The notes: generated from the letters alone by a model not told the origin. Shown: positions 16,856 through 26,315, counted from the first letter of the stretch. The stretch is 64,000 bases of DNA from Rhodospirillaceae bacterium (GCA_029243545.1 JAQWRV010000018.1:1-64000); one strand, 5' to 3'. A program made the numbers and translations.

Positions 16856-17866
16856 ATGACTTCAATCATCCGGCAACTCATCACATCTGCTGTCCTTCTC
16901 ATGCTTACGGCCACTACTGGTCATGCCCAAATTTCCATTATCGGCGGCACAACGGGCGTGGCTGACACGACAGCGGGATACCAAAAATGGATGATGTACC
17001 GCGGCCAGTTAGCTGAACTTTCCAAGGGAGACATATCGATCACGCCAATGGTCGGGGGCGAGTTGGGCTCTGAAGAAAACATTTTCAATGGCGTGAGGCG
17101 CGGCCGTATTCAGATCGCTAATCTGTCCGGGCTTGTGATCGGTACGGTGGTGCCGGAAGCAGCCCTTTTGGCAGCCCCCTTCCTATTCGACTCAGAAGCC
17201 CAGGCCGATCATATCTACGATACAGTGCTATTCGATATTTACAGCGACCTGCTCGCCGAACACGGCATCACATTCTTGTCCTGGGATGACGTTGGCTTTC
17301 GCCAGGTCTATGGCAAGACGCCCATTCTCGTTCCTGAAGACTTGCAAGGGACGCGGTATCGCATTCCCTCAGGTCTGGCGACACGGTTATTTGCCGAAGC
17401 AGTAGGCAGTGATGTTATCCCGTTATCCTTCAATGAAAACACCATCGGCTTACAAACCGGCCTCGTGGATGCAGGCGGGAATGCCGTCATTCTCTATGCG
17501 GGCACAGGCATTGCGGAAGAAGCACCTCATCTGACCCTGACGAGCCACATACAGATGACCAACTTTGTCATTTGCAGCACGCGTTGGCTGGAGAGCTTGT
17601 CTCCCACTCAGCGAGAAGTCATTCGGGCTGGCTGGATTCCCATGGATTTGGCCAGATCTATGTCGCGCGATGAAGAGAAGGACTTTCTCGCCCGTGCAGA
17701 CGATATCGGTTTCACCATCCATGAACTCACTGACGCTCAACGACAGGCGTGGCGCGAAGCCGCAGCACCGGTCACACCGCAGATTATAGAATCAATCGGG
17801 GGGCGGTCGGTAGAAATTTACCAGGCCATCCAAGATGCGAAGGCGGCCTACAAAGACCAGCCTTAA
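16856..17866 (+). CDS. TRAP transporter solute receptor, DctP family, without permease partner
   Basis: A 336-residue periplasmic receptor with a signal peptide cleaved after GHAQ. The DctP fold is indicated by the GRIQIANLSG strand, AALLAAPFLFDSEAQADHIY helix, the region around GTRYRIPSGLATRLFAEAVG that usually holds the carboxylate-binding arginine, and the LQTGLVDAGGNAV dimer/hinge segment. No DctQ or DctM genes adjoin it, unlike the complete system at 49339-52209, which may share its permease. It begins six bases after the dead pirin gene and ends by overlapping the convergent NAD(P)-fold gene by four bases. Confidence 0.87.
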   Translation: MTSIIRQLITSAVLLMLTATTGHAQISIIGGTTGVADTTAGYQKWMMYRGQLAELSKGDISITPMVGGELGSEENIFNGVRRGRIQIANLSGLVIGTVVPEAALLAAPFLFDSEAQADHIYDTVLFDIYSDLLAEHGITFLSWDDVGFRQVYGKTPILVPEDLQGTRYRIPSGLATRLFAEAVGSDVIPLSFNENTIGLQTGLVDAGGNAVILYAGTGIAEEAPHLTLTSHIQMTNFVICSTRWLESLSPTQREVIRAGWIPMDLARSMSRDEEKDFLARADDIGFTIHELTDAQRQAWREAAAPVTPQIIESIGGRSVEIYQAIQDAKAAYKDQP

Positions 17867-18567
17867 TCAAACGACGAAAACGAGCCGACCATTTTACTGT
17901 CGATGGTGTGAAATACCTTGCCGATGGTTGCGTCATCATCCAAAGCTTTGACCACCAACACACCCAGCTCGCCCATGGTGATACGGCCCATCAAAGTCTG
18001 ATCTCCATAGAGAACACCGGTTCCAGTCGCCGGACCTTCCGGGAGCTGGCCGGGCCGCAAAATCGTCCAATCTAGGTCTCGGCTTTTAAGGTCAGTTTCC
18101 GCGATCGTCTTGGCATCTAAGACCGCCTTGAGAAATTGGCGCGCTCGATCTTCCAACACGCCATCTGTACCGCCCGCCCCGATGGCCGTAACCAGCACCA
18201 AGCGCTTTACGCCCGCACGTTCGGTCGCCTCGAATACATTGATGTTGCCCTGACTGTCCACGGCGGTATTGCGCACGCTACCGCCTATGGTCGAAATGAC
18301 CGAATCAAATGGACCCGCTGCAAATGCTGAGTCGACGGTGTCTGATTGCAGAGCATCACCAACAACCAAAGCCACACCTAAGTCTTTAAGGGCCGATGTG
18401 TCCGACGTCTCACGCACGAAGGCCGTTACAGCATCACCTCGCGCTACAAGAATTTTAGCCGTCTCTAACCCTGTATTGCGGGTCGCTCCAAAGATAAGAA
18501 TATCGTCGGCCAGCGTAGCTGTCGGCATCGTGACCAGGCTCAACCAACACAGAACAACACGTAGCAT
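17863..18567 (-). CDS. exported NAD(P)-binding atypical SDR protein 1
   Basis: A 234-residue NmrA/atypical-SDR protein. It starts with a Sec-type signal (VVLCWLSLVTMPTATLA) directly before the Rossmann strand ILIFGATRNTGLETAKIL, whose GxxxxTG pattern binds NAD(P). Further family marks are VGDALQSDTVDSAF, SVISTIGGS, and the late ILRPGQLPEGPATG segment. A secreted dinucleotide-fold protein is unusual because the periplasm lacks free NAD(P). The ATG follows the stop of the double-nitrilase gene by three bases, so the two are an operon pair, repeated upstream as 21408/20599. Function unknown; perhaps it binds another ligand. Confidence 0.82.
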   Translation of the reverse strand: MLRVVLCWLSLVTMPTATLADDILIFGATRNTGLETAKILVARGDAVTAFVRETSDTSALKDLGVALVVGDALQSDTVDSAFAAGPFDSVISTIGGSVRNTAVDSQGNINVFEATERAGVKRLVLVTAIGAGGTDGVLEDRARQFLKAVLDAKTIAETDLKSRDLDWTILRPGQLPEGPATGTGVLYGDQTLMGRITMGELGVLVVKALDDDATIGKVFHTIDSKMVGSFSSFD

Positions 18568-18570
18568 GAG

Positions 18571-20553
18571 TTATTCAGCCGCCTGTGCTGGTTTGTTGGC
18601 TACGCCGCTTGGCGCAACAAAGATGCCATGCTTTATGTAACCGTCGACCACCTTCTTGATTTCTGCCCCGCCAAAGTAAGGATTGCCCAGCGGATCATCG
18701 GGCCAGATGTTATTGGGTAGACCGCGAGGCGTCTTGCCATATTCATCTGCATAAACAACCGCGTCGTCCCATAGCGCCACATTGGCCTGGAGGTCCGCGC
18801 GGGCTTTTCGCAAAGCCACCAAATCAATCTGGCCACCGAGGGGCACTGCACCTGACGTATCCGCTTCCGCCTGGATGGACCCATCGAAATTGACGATCTT
18901 GGAATACCCGCGTCCGCGTGAACTCCGGTATTCTCGACCAGGCAAGAAGAATTCTCCGCCATGCCCACTGGAAATGACATAGGCGACGTTTTCAAACGCA
19001 CGCATGCGGCGGGCTGAGTCCCATCCCATGCGGTGGGCACCATGTGGTTCCGACGTCGGATGGAGAATAACTTCCGCGCCGCGGCGCACCATGGCACGAT
19101 AGGTTTCGGGGAAATTGTTGTCGAAACATATGGTCGTCGCCAATTTACCGATCGGTGTATCGGCTACAGGAAACAAATGTTCGTAGCCGTATATATCAAC
19201 GTATTGGTCGTAGACACTACCGGGCGTGGTGTCGGGCAAGAAACCCATGGCATCGCCACAGTGAATTTTGCGGTAGCGGTGAATTAAATCTCCCGATGGG
19301 CTGTAAATGAACGCCGTATTAAAAAAGCGTTGGGGCCACTCTGGATCGTATTCGAATACACCGCCGACGACGTAGGCATCTACTTCTTGGGCGAAGGCGG
19401 CAACCTGATCCATTTCCGGCCCAGGAAACGTCACCCCAATTTTATCGGCGATATGCCCCAGCTTGTGACCCAAGGGACTGACCGGTCCCGTGAGAAAGAA
19501 TTCCGGGTAAACAATAAGTTTTAAATTTGGGGCACGGGCACCGTAGTTGCGGATAAGGTCAAAGGCGTCATCCAAGTTGGCTTGACGTTTTTCGACCAGT
19601 TCTTCCAGCCTGTGGGATTGATGCACAACATGCTGGCCGATCATTGCACTATAAGAACTGATCTCATTGGGCTTTGGTGTTGCGGCTTGAGCTGCGGCCC
19701 GGCTGTTCCCTTCCGCAATCCAGTCGGTACGGGTTTGCGGTGAAGCCGTCGCTTCTCCGGCCTCTTTCTCATAACCCGGCGCATACAAATTCATCCGCAC
19801 GATGCCGGCAAAGTTGAGCTGCACGCCCATGCGGCGTTGACGCAAACTTTCGATGCTGATTTCAGCCCGTGTGAATGACTCTGAGCCGCGCACGCGTAAC
19901 GCTGCGCCTTGGGGCGGATAAAGCGCTGTCGCTTCGGGAAGAGACGCAGTCCCGCCGTTCAGCGTTGCCGTAGTCGCCGAGGCTGTGGCGAGATAGACCA
20001 AATTCTCATAGGCCCGCGCCGTGCGGGCGACGGTGCGACTTTCAAACAAACGATCAGACCGTTCGCGCGCGGGATTGAGAATAATCTCAGCCCCTTGAAC
20101 CATCATGGTGCGCACCAAATGAGGCGCGAGAATGTCTTCGCCACAGAGAATGCCGATCTGCCCCAGCGGTGTTTTAGCGATTTGAAATTTCGCCGGCTGG
20201 AAGGTGTCTGCGGCGGTATCCGTATATCCTTCAAGAATATCCGGCATAACCTTGGGCGTGTTGACTAGAACATCGCCGTTAGGTCCGACGATAAACCCCA
20301 CTGTGCGGGTCGCAGAGTCCTTATTACCCCTAACGTATGCGGAGGCCCCGATATAAAGATCATGTGCCTTGGCCAGACTCGACAGTGCGTTTGTAACATC
20401 GATCTCCGCACTAGCTTCATGCTCAGAGCCATCTGCATGGGGCAGAATAGCGATCGCGGCCCCTTCCGCAACGGTCGTCTGTCGCGCTTGCGTAAGGGCT
20501 GCTTCAGCAGCGTCTAGGTTAGTTGGCGTCCACGGGGTTTGCAGGAGAAACAT
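18571..20553 (-). CDS. double-domain nitrilase-superfamily protein 2
   Basis: A 660-residue protein with two nitrilase domains. The C-terminal domain holds glutamate in VYPEFFLTG, lysine in HRYRKIHCGD and cysteine in TICFDNNFPE, so it should be an active amidase/nitrilase-type enzyme. The N-terminal domain retains the cysteine (GILCGEDILAP) and a lysine (VNTPKVMPD) but has histidine instead of the catalytic glutamate (ILPHADGS). There is no signal peptide. GGAGGG lies seven to eight bases before the ATG. It is followed at three bases by an exported NAD(P)-fold gene and preceded by the same two-gene module. Confidence 0.88.
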   Translation of the reverse strand: MFLLQTPWTPTNLDAAEAALTQARQTTVAEGAAIAILPHADGSEHEASAEIDVTNALSSLAKAHDLYIGASAYVRGNKDSATRTVGFIVGPNGDVLVNTPKVMPDILEGYTDTAADTFQPAKFQIAKTPLGQIGILCGEDILAPHLVRTMMVQGAEIILNPARERSDRLFESRTVARTARAYENLVYLATASATTATLNGGTASLPEATALYPPQGAALRVRGSESFTRAEISIESLRQRRMGVQLNFAGIVRMNLYAPGYEKEAGEATASPQTRTDWIAEGNSRAAAQAATPKPNEISSYSAMIGQHVVHQSHRLEELVEKRQANLDDAFDLIRNYGARAPNLKLIVYPEFFLTGPVSPLGHKLGHIADKIGVTFPGPEMDQVAAFAQEVDAYVVGGVFEYDPEWPQRFFNTAFIYSPSGDLIHRYRKIHCGDAMGFLPDTTPGSVYDQYVDIYGYEHLFPVADTPIGKLATTICFDNNFPETYRAMVRRGAEVILHPTSEPHGAHRMGWDSARRMRAFENVAYVISSGHGGEFFLPGREYRSSRGRGYSKIVNFDGSIQAEADTSGAVPLGGQIDLVALRKARADLQANVALWDDAVVYADEYGKTPRGLPNNIWPDDPLGNPYFGGAEIKKVVDGYIKHGIFVAPSGVANKPAQAAE

Positions 20554-20598
20554 GGTTTAGCCCTCCGCTTTGGTTAGGGGTTCAATTGGCAAGGTGCG

Positions 20599-21318
20599 CT
20601 ACTCTTCGCCTGCAGGCAGCGCCGGATCCCAGGCATAGAGAATCTGTTTATGGGTGGAATCGTCATCCAAGATGCCAACGACCATGCGCCCCAACTCTTG
20701 GCGATCGATTGAGCCGCGATGCTCGTAGTCTTCAAATACACCCGTTCCCGTCGCTTTGCCGCGACGCAAACCACCAGGACGAATTATGGTGTAGTCCAAT
20801 CCACTGGCAATCAGATTGTCTTCGGCTAGGGTTTTGATGTACAGCACCGCAGCCATGAAGTTTGCCCCTTCAACTGGGGGCTCACGTGCCGTACCGACAC
20901 CCATAGAACTGATTTGAATGATGCGCTTCACTTCATTTGCTTTTGCGGCCGCTGTGATGTTTAAATTACCTACAAGATCAGGACGCCTTTCACCGCGCCG
21001 CCCGCCCAATGAACTAATGACGACCTTAAAGTCGCCAGACTCGAATGCCGCATCAACGTCGTCGGCATTCAAGGCATTGCCAACGACTATCTTTACACCC
21101 AGGCCTTCAAGACCGTCCAGGTTGGACGTTGGGCGCACGAACACGGTGACCGGCACATCCATGGCACGCAGACTTTGAACTGCACCTAAGCCGGTACCGC
21201 TGGTTCCACCAAACACCAACACGGGACCATTGATGGCGTGGGCCGTACTCACTGCGCCAAAAACCACAGCGGCCAAAATGGCAAAAAAGCGTTTAAAACT
21301 CACACACTTAAAACTCAT
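20599..21318 (-). CDS. exported NAD(P)-binding atypical SDR protein 2
   Basis: A 239-residue paralogue of the 17863 protein. A signal peptide (FFAILAAVVFGAVSTAHA) leads into the Rossmann motif VLVFGGTSGTGLGAVQSL. KIVVGNALNADDVDAAF, VISSLGGRRGE and IIRPGGLRRGKATGTG match the equivalent stretches of the paralogue. A CAGGAGA ribosome site precedes the ATG. It lies downstream of double-nitrilase 3 and 45 bases upstream of double-nitrilase 2, so all four genes are probably one transcript. The exported location of an NAD(P)-type fold is as odd here as in its copy. Confidence 0.82.
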   Translation of the reverse strand: MSFKCVSFKRFFAILAAVVFGAVSTAHAINGPVLVFGGTSGTGLGAVQSLRAMDVPVTVFVRPTSNLDGLEGLGVKIVVGNALNADDVDAAFESGDFKVVISSLGGRRGERRPDLVGNLNITAAAKANEVKRIIQISSMGVGTAREPPVEGANFMAAVLYIKTLAEDNLIASGLDYTIIRPGGLRRGKATGTGVFEDYEHRGSIDRQELGRMVVGILDDDSTHKQILYAWDPALPAGEE

Positions 21319-21407
21319 GAAGCGTCTCCTGACGAACTTTTTATTTGTTCGCTCAGTATGACACGTTCAGCCGCTCTGTGGAGACCAGATTCTTGTGCCT
21401 GGTTACG

Positions 21408-23405
21408 CTAGACGACCGCCTGCATAGACTGATCAATGGTAGGCGCAAAGCCAGCATCAGCCGGTGGAATGTAGACTTTATCCCGCTGATAGATGTCGAT
21501 AACCTTTTTGATCTGTGCGGCATCTTCGTAAGGGTTGCCCATGGGGTCATCAGCCCAAAGATTATTCCCCAGCCCGCGCTCTTCGGCATATTTATGGGCA
21601 TAGACTACCGCATCATCCCAAGCAGCGAGATTGGTTTTGATATCTGCCCGCGCCCGGCGCAGGGCTTTCAAGTCCAGAGAGCCAACCAGGGGTACAGCGC
21701 CCGGCCCGTCGACAATGCATTGCAAGGAGCCGTCATAGTTTACCACCTTAGAGTAGCCCCGCTGCATGGAGCCAGGAAAGCCCAAGCCCTCCCCACGAAA
21801 CTCGCCGCCGTGTCCTGCCGTCAATAAGTATGCTGTATTTTCGAAAGCGCGGACGTGGCGGGTAATATCCCAGCCCCGGCGTCTGACGTTGTGGGGTTCC
21901 GATGTGGGATGAATGATCACCTCAGCGCCGCGCTTGACCATGGCGCGATGGGTTTCACCAAAATTCATGTCGAAACAAATGACCGTACACAGTTTCCCCA
22001 GCGGCGTGTCGGCGACCGGGAATAAATGGTCGTAACCATAACGATCAACGTATTCAGTATAGACGCTCCCTGGGGTTGTATCAGGCAAACGCCCGAACGC
22101 ATCAGCGCAATGTATTTTGCGATAGAGATGAATGAGTTCACCGCTGTCGTCAAAAATAAACGCTGAATTGAAGAACCGGTTGGGCCACTTGGGGTCATAC
22201 TCAAATACACCGCCAGCCACATACGTTTTGTTGTCTTGGGCGAACTTGGCGATCTGATCCGCCTCTGGTCCGGGAAACGAAATGCCGATCTTGTCGGCGA
22301 TATGCCCAGACCGGCTGCCAAGCTGGCTCACCGCCCCGGTGAGAAAGAACTCAGGTAACACCACCAGTTTTACACCCGGCGATTTTGAGAATGGCCCGAC
22401 CACATAAAGCGCGTTTTCGAGATTTCTCTGTTTGTATTCCGGAAGATCGTCAGGCTTCAACGCCACCTGGGTAATCACCTGCCCGAGCACCGCGTCGTAG
22501 CGATCAATGCGGTCTTTATCCGCTCGTTCAGATTGCGCCGACGCACTGACCCGTTCGCGCCCTTCGTTAATCCAGCCGTCGCGTGTGTCGGGACTGGGCG
22601 GCGCATTAGACGCCGCTTCGGCATAGCCCTGTGCATAAAGCCGCATGCGTACAATGGCAGGTAAGTTGCCCATGGGCTCCTGGCGCCGGCGACGCAAAGT
22701 TTCAATGTCCACATCGGCATGAATGAAAGACTCATCTGCCGCGGTGCGCACTTGCGTGCCCCAGAACTCACTCAACGATGTGGCCGGTGGCAATTTTGTC
22801 GTCGCGCCGCCGATAGTGACCGACGCAGCCGAGGCGGATGCGACATAGGTCAGATTCTCATAGGACCGGGCTTGGCGCGCTTTCTGCCGGATGTCGAACA
22901 GATTATCCATGCGCTCGCGGCTGGGATTGAGAATCACTTCAGCCCCACTGGTCACCAGCGCTCTGACGATATGTGGTGACAGTATATCTTCGCCGCATAG
23001 AATACCGGCCTGCCCCTCAGCCGTCATCTCCACGGGAAACTCCGCCGGAACAGACGTGTTCGCTGTGCTGTCGGCAAAGCCATTAACGAGTTCTGGAAGA
23101 ATCTTGGGCACCCGCAGTTTGAGAGTGCCATCGGGGTCAGCCAGATAGCCAATGATCTGCACCGCACCTGTTTCACCGCGCACATAACCGGACCCGCATA
23201 GAGAAACCGCATGGGCCTTCGACAAAGCACATAGCGCCGAAGTCAGTTCCCCTTCTGTGACGGCGTCTGCTGTGCCGCCATTCGCTTGCGGCAAAAGCAC
23301 AAGCGCGCCTTCGGGCGCGATCAATGTTGCAATGGATTGTTCAAGAACAGGTGTCAAGACCTGAGCTGCGGTTTTAGCTGTCCATGGCGTTTGCAAAAGA
23401 ATCAT
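21408..23405 (-). CDS. double-domain nitrilase-superfamily protein 3
   Basis: A 665-residue two-domain nitrilase relative, closest in layout to the protein at 18571. The C-terminal triad is glutamate in VLPEFFLTG, lysine in HLYRKIHCAD and cysteine in VICFDMNFGE. The N-terminal domain has GILCGEDILSP with cysteine and VPKILPE with lysine, but LLPQANGG where glutamate should be. The conserved RAFENTAYLL helix after the C-terminal active site is normal for the superfamily. AAGGGA lies upstream of the ATG. It heads the four-gene leftward nitrilase/SDR set; a divergent radical SAM gene starts 150 bases away. Confidence 0.88.
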   Translation of the reverse strand: MILLQTPWTAKTAAQVLTPVLEQSIATLIAPEGALVLLPQANGGTADAVTEGELTSALCALSKAHAVSLCGSGYVRGETGAVQIIGYLADPDGTLKLRVPKILPELVNGFADSTANTSVPAEFPVEMTAEGQAGILCGEDILSPHIVRALVTSGAEVILNPSRERMDNLFDIRQKARQARSYENLTYVASASAASVTIGGATTKLPPATSLSEFWGTQVRTAADESFIHADVDIETLRRRRQEPMGNLPAIVRMRLYAQGYAEAASNAPPSPDTRDGWINEGRERVSASAQSERADKDRIDRYDAVLGQVITQVALKPDDLPEYKQRNLENALYVVGPFSKSPGVKLVVLPEFFLTGAVSQLGSRSGHIADKIGISFPGPEADQIAKFAQDNKTYVAGGVFEYDPKWPNRFFNSAFIFDDSGELIHLYRKIHCADAFGRLPDTTPGSVYTEYVDRYGYDHLFPVADTPLGKLCTVICFDMNFGETHRAMVKRGAEVIIHPTSEPHNVRRRGWDITRHVRAFENTAYLLTAGHGGEFRGEGLGFPGSMQRGYSKVVNYDGSLQCIVDGPGAVPLVGSLDLKALRRARADIKTNLAAWDDAVVYAHKYAEERGLGNNLWADDPMGNPYEDAAQIKKVIDIYQRDKVYIPPADAGFAPTIDQSMQAVV

Positions 23406-23554
23406 AGCGGTGTCCCTTACACTCTTTAATATGGCGTGAATTTATATAGTGTGACTTTCATTGGACCTTGTGGGCAAAGCCATCAAACGCCTAGCCGCGC
23501 CCACCCGTCTGTTCTACAAGCGGACATCACAAGTCACCAGAAGCATTTCTTTTC

Positions 23555-24637
23555 ATGCCCGTTCGAGACGAATCGCACCCGAATCAGAGGCTCACAACTG
23601 TAGACGACTTAATATCGTCGAATCTCTTGGATGACGCAGACCGTGTCAGTCTGAAGCAGGTCGTATCCAAATATGCCATCAGCGTTCCCACGCACCTTGC
23701 ACGATTGATCGACTCCGCTGATCCAGACGATCCCATTGCCCGGCAAATTATACCGCATGTGGAGGAATCCATAACAACGCCGGATGAAAATGCGGACCCT
23801 ATCGGTGATTTTACGCACAGCCCGGTAAAGGGATTAGTGCATCGTTATCCCGACCGGGTACTCCTGAAGGCCCATAGCGCTTGCGCTGTATATTGCCGCT
23901 TCTGCTTTCGCCGGGAGATGGTTGGGCCTGGCGGCGACACCATGAGCGACACAGACCTTGAGGCTGGGTTCACCTACATCGCCGCCCATCCTGAAATTTG
24001 GGAAGTCATTTTGACCGGCGGAGACCCGCTGGTTCTCAGCCCGGACCGACTAGATAAAATCTTTGAGCGTCTGAATGCAATCGAGCATGTCAAAGTCATA
24101 CGCATTCATACACGCGTTCCCGTGGCCGAACCGGGCCGTATCACCGATGAGTTGATAATTGCGCTCGGCAAACGGCGAGCAACGGTGTATGTCGCCGTGC
24201 ACTGCAACCATGCCAATGAACTGAGTGAAGAGGCCCGTCAGGCCTGCGACCGTTTCACGACTTCGGGTATTCCGCTGCTGGGCCAAACGGTTTTGCTTAA
24301 AGGCGTTAACGACGACATTAAAACTCTGGATGTCCTGTTTCGCAAAATGGTGACGGCCCGGATCACACCCTATTACCTGCATCATCCCGACCTAGCGCCG
24401 GGCACCGGTCACTTTCGTGTTTCACTCGAAGACGGTCAGTCGCTGATAAAACAGTTGCGCGGTACTTTGTCTGGGATCGCTCTGCCCACCTACATGCTGG
24501 ATATCCCGGGTGGTCACGGCAAAGTTCCCGTCGGCCCCACTTACGCTGATATTCGAGTGAACGGCACAACGGTTGTTGAAGATGTGAATGGCAAAACTCA
24601 TGTCTACCCGCCGTCTCAGCCCGATTCCGAGGCCTAG
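23555..24637 (+). CDS. lysine 2,3-aminomutase-family radical SAM enzyme
   Basis: A 360-residue PLP-dependent radical SAM protein. The 4Fe-4S cluster motif is CAVYCRFCFRRE near residue 110 and the SAM-binding GGDP follows in ILTGGDPLVLSP. The PLP lysine is in DIPGGHGKVPVG near residue 317. The length fits EpmB-type enzymes and short KamA relatives: either beta-lysylation of elongation factor P or conversion of lysine to beta-lysine. No efp or epmA gene is next to it, and the downstream gene is an amino-acid symporter, so the metabolic role is possible. It begins after a 149-base divergent gap with a weak ribosome site. Confidence 0.88.
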   Translation: MPVRDESHPNQRLTTVDDLISSNLLDDADRVSLKQVVSKYAISVPTHLARLIDSADPDDPIARQIIPHVEESITTPDENADPIGDFTHSPVKGLVHRYPDRVLLKAHSACAVYCRFCFRREMVGPGGDTMSDTDLEAGFTYIAAHPEIWEVILTGGDPLVLSPDRLDKIFERLNAIEHVKVIRIHTRVPVAEPGRITDELIIALGKRRATVYVAVHCNHANELSEEARQACDRFTTSGIPLLGQTVLLKGVNDDIKTLDVLFRKMVTARITPYYLHHPDLAPGTGHFRVSLEDGQSLIKQLRGTLSGIALPTYMLDIPGGHGKVPVGPTYADIRVNGTTVVEDVNGKTHVYPPSQPDSEA

Positions 24638-24740
24638 CCCTTTATTTACAGACCCTTCGACCGTTATGATCCCTCCGCCTGTTATGAGTTTTTGTCAGGC
24701 TTTTGGGAAAACTGCCTGACGATGAGCTAGGGAAAGCCAT

Positions 24741-26120
24741 ATGGAAAATTTCATAACTGTCTTGGATGTGATCAGCGGCTGGATCTGGCTGATCATGATG
24801 TTCCCTTTACTCGGCGTTGGGCTCTTTCTCACCATCGGCCTGAAGGGCATCAGCATCCGGCGGCTGCCAGAAGCACTGGGTGTTCTCTTCAGCAAAGAAG
24901 CCAGCGAAAACGCCGAAGGCGACGGTGAGATTTCCCCCTTTAAAGCTCTCATGACAGCGCTCTCCGCCACTGTCGGTACCGGCAACATTGCCGGTGTAGC
25001 AACTGCTATCGTACTCGGTGGACCCGGCGCAATATTCTGGATGTGGATGACGGCGTTAGTCGGTATGGCCACCAAATACGGCGAAGCCGTTATGGCCGTG
25101 CATTATCGTGAGATTGATGAAGACGGCCGCTATGTCGGCGGCCCTATGTACTACATCAAGAACGGTCTCGGCGAGAATTGGAAATGGCTCGGCACAGCGT
25201 TCGCACTTTTAGCCATTACAGCCGGCCTTGGCGCGGGTAACACCGTGCAAGCCAACTCTATCGCCGATGTGGTGGAATCCAACTTCCAAGTGCCTATGTG
25301 GGTCACTGCGTTTGTCATCCTTACCCTAACCGCCATGGTGTTGATCGGCGGCATTAAACGCATCGCCCAAGTGGCCGGGCGTTTGGTTCCCATCATGGTC
25401 GTGTTTTATGTGGGTGCCAGCGCCGTCATTCTCGCGATTAACTATGCAGAAATTCCGGCCGGCCTTACCTTGATTGTCACCCATGCGTTCTCAGGAACTG
25501 CGGCAACCGGCGGGTTTGCAGGTGCCGGTGTCATGGCCGCGATCCGGTTCGGTGTCGCCCGCGGCATCTTTTCTAATGAAGCCGGTTTGGGCTCTGCTCC
25601 CATCGCTCATGCCGCGGCTAAAACCAACGACCCGGTGCGCCAGGGCGCCATCGGTATGCTCGGCACCTTCATCGACACGATTATCGTCTGCACCATGACA
25701 GCCCTAGTCATCATCATCACAGGCGCGTGGACCAGCGGCGAGAACGGCGCAACACTAACAGCCATGGCGTTCGAACGTGCCCTGCCTTACGGCAACTACA
25801 TCGTTGTTATTTCCCTGATGGTGTTCGCCTTCACCACCATTCTCGGCTGGAGCTATTACGGCGAACGCTGTGCGGAATATTTGTTCGGTCCTAAGGCTAT
25901 CGCACCGTTTCGGGTGATGTGGTGCGCTGCCATTCCGGTGGGCGCGCTCACGGGCTTGGAAGTGATTTGGCTCACGGCCGATATCATGAATGCCCTCATG
26001 GCCGTTCCGAACCTATTAGCCCTCACCCTGCTAAGTCCGGTCATCTTCAAGATCACGTCTGACAGGCTTAGCGGCGGCCGTAAACTGGTTGAACAGCAAT
26101 GCGGGTCACCGGCTGAGTAG
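24741..26120 (+). CDS. alanine/glycine:cation symporter (AGCS family)
   Basis: A 459-residue inner-membrane sodium-coupled amino-acid symporter. AGCS hallmarks are the ALSATVGTGNIAGVATAI segment in the early helices, GPGAIFWMWMTALVGMATKY, and GIFSNEAGLGSAPIAHAAA in the later core. The C-terminal WSYYGERCAEYLFG segment is also typical. It probably brings in alanine, glycine or a related small amino acid. It follows the lysine aminomutase-like gene by about 100 bases and may share its transcript. Confidence 0.92.
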   Translation: MENFITVLDVISGWIWLIMMFPLLGVGLFLTIGLKGISIRRLPEALGVLFSKEASENAEGDGEISPFKALMTALSATVGTGNIAGVATAIVLGGPGAIFWMWMTALVGMATKYGEAVMAVHYREIDEDGRYVGGPMYYIKNGLGENWKWLGTAFALLAITAGLGAGNTVQANSIADVVESNFQVPMWVTAFVILTLTAMVLIGGIKRIAQVAGRLVPIMVVFYVGASAVILAINYAEIPAGLTLIVTHAFSGTAATGGFAGAGVMAAIRFGVARGIFSNEAGLGSAPIAHAAAKTNDPVRQGAIGMLGTFIDTIIVCTMTALVIIITGAWTSGENGATLTAMAFERALPYGNYIVVISLMVFAFTTILGWSYYGERCAEYLFGPKAIAPFRVMWCAAIPVGALTGLEVIWLTADIMNALMAVPNLLALTLLSPVIFKITSDRLSGGRKLVEQQCGSPAE

Positions 26121-26147
26121 CTCTGAAAGAAATTTTACCTCCCCCAC

Positions 26148-26315
26148 CTAGCGACGCGTGAATTCGACCCAGTCTTCCGTCATGTGCAGGTAATAGCTGC
26201 CGTAGAGGTTAAACCAGCCGTCGAGATATACGAACAACGCCTCCGTCAAATGCGTCTGTGAAATAAAACTATAGAAGAATGTACCAGCGAGGCCTTGTCC
26301 GCTTGGCTCAACAGT
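26148..26315 (-). pseudogene. possible 3' remnant of a lost gene
   Basis: On the minus strand a 55-codon frame without a start codon runs from just after an in-frame TAA to a TAG at 26148-26150. It reads like protein (for example LTEALFVYLDGWFNLYGSYY, then a tail ending EDWVEFTRR). Nothing upstream restores a start, so a 5'-truncated gene is the best guess. I do not recognise the family. The rest of the 238-base gap between the symporter and the flavoprotein gene shows nothing. Confidence 0.35.

Noticed and set aside
23555-24637. The radical SAM gene as the missing third member of the Memo/AMMECR1 system
   Set aside because: The PLP lysine motif (PGGHGKVPV) and CxxxCxxC in an aminomutase context place it in the lysine aminomutase family instead.
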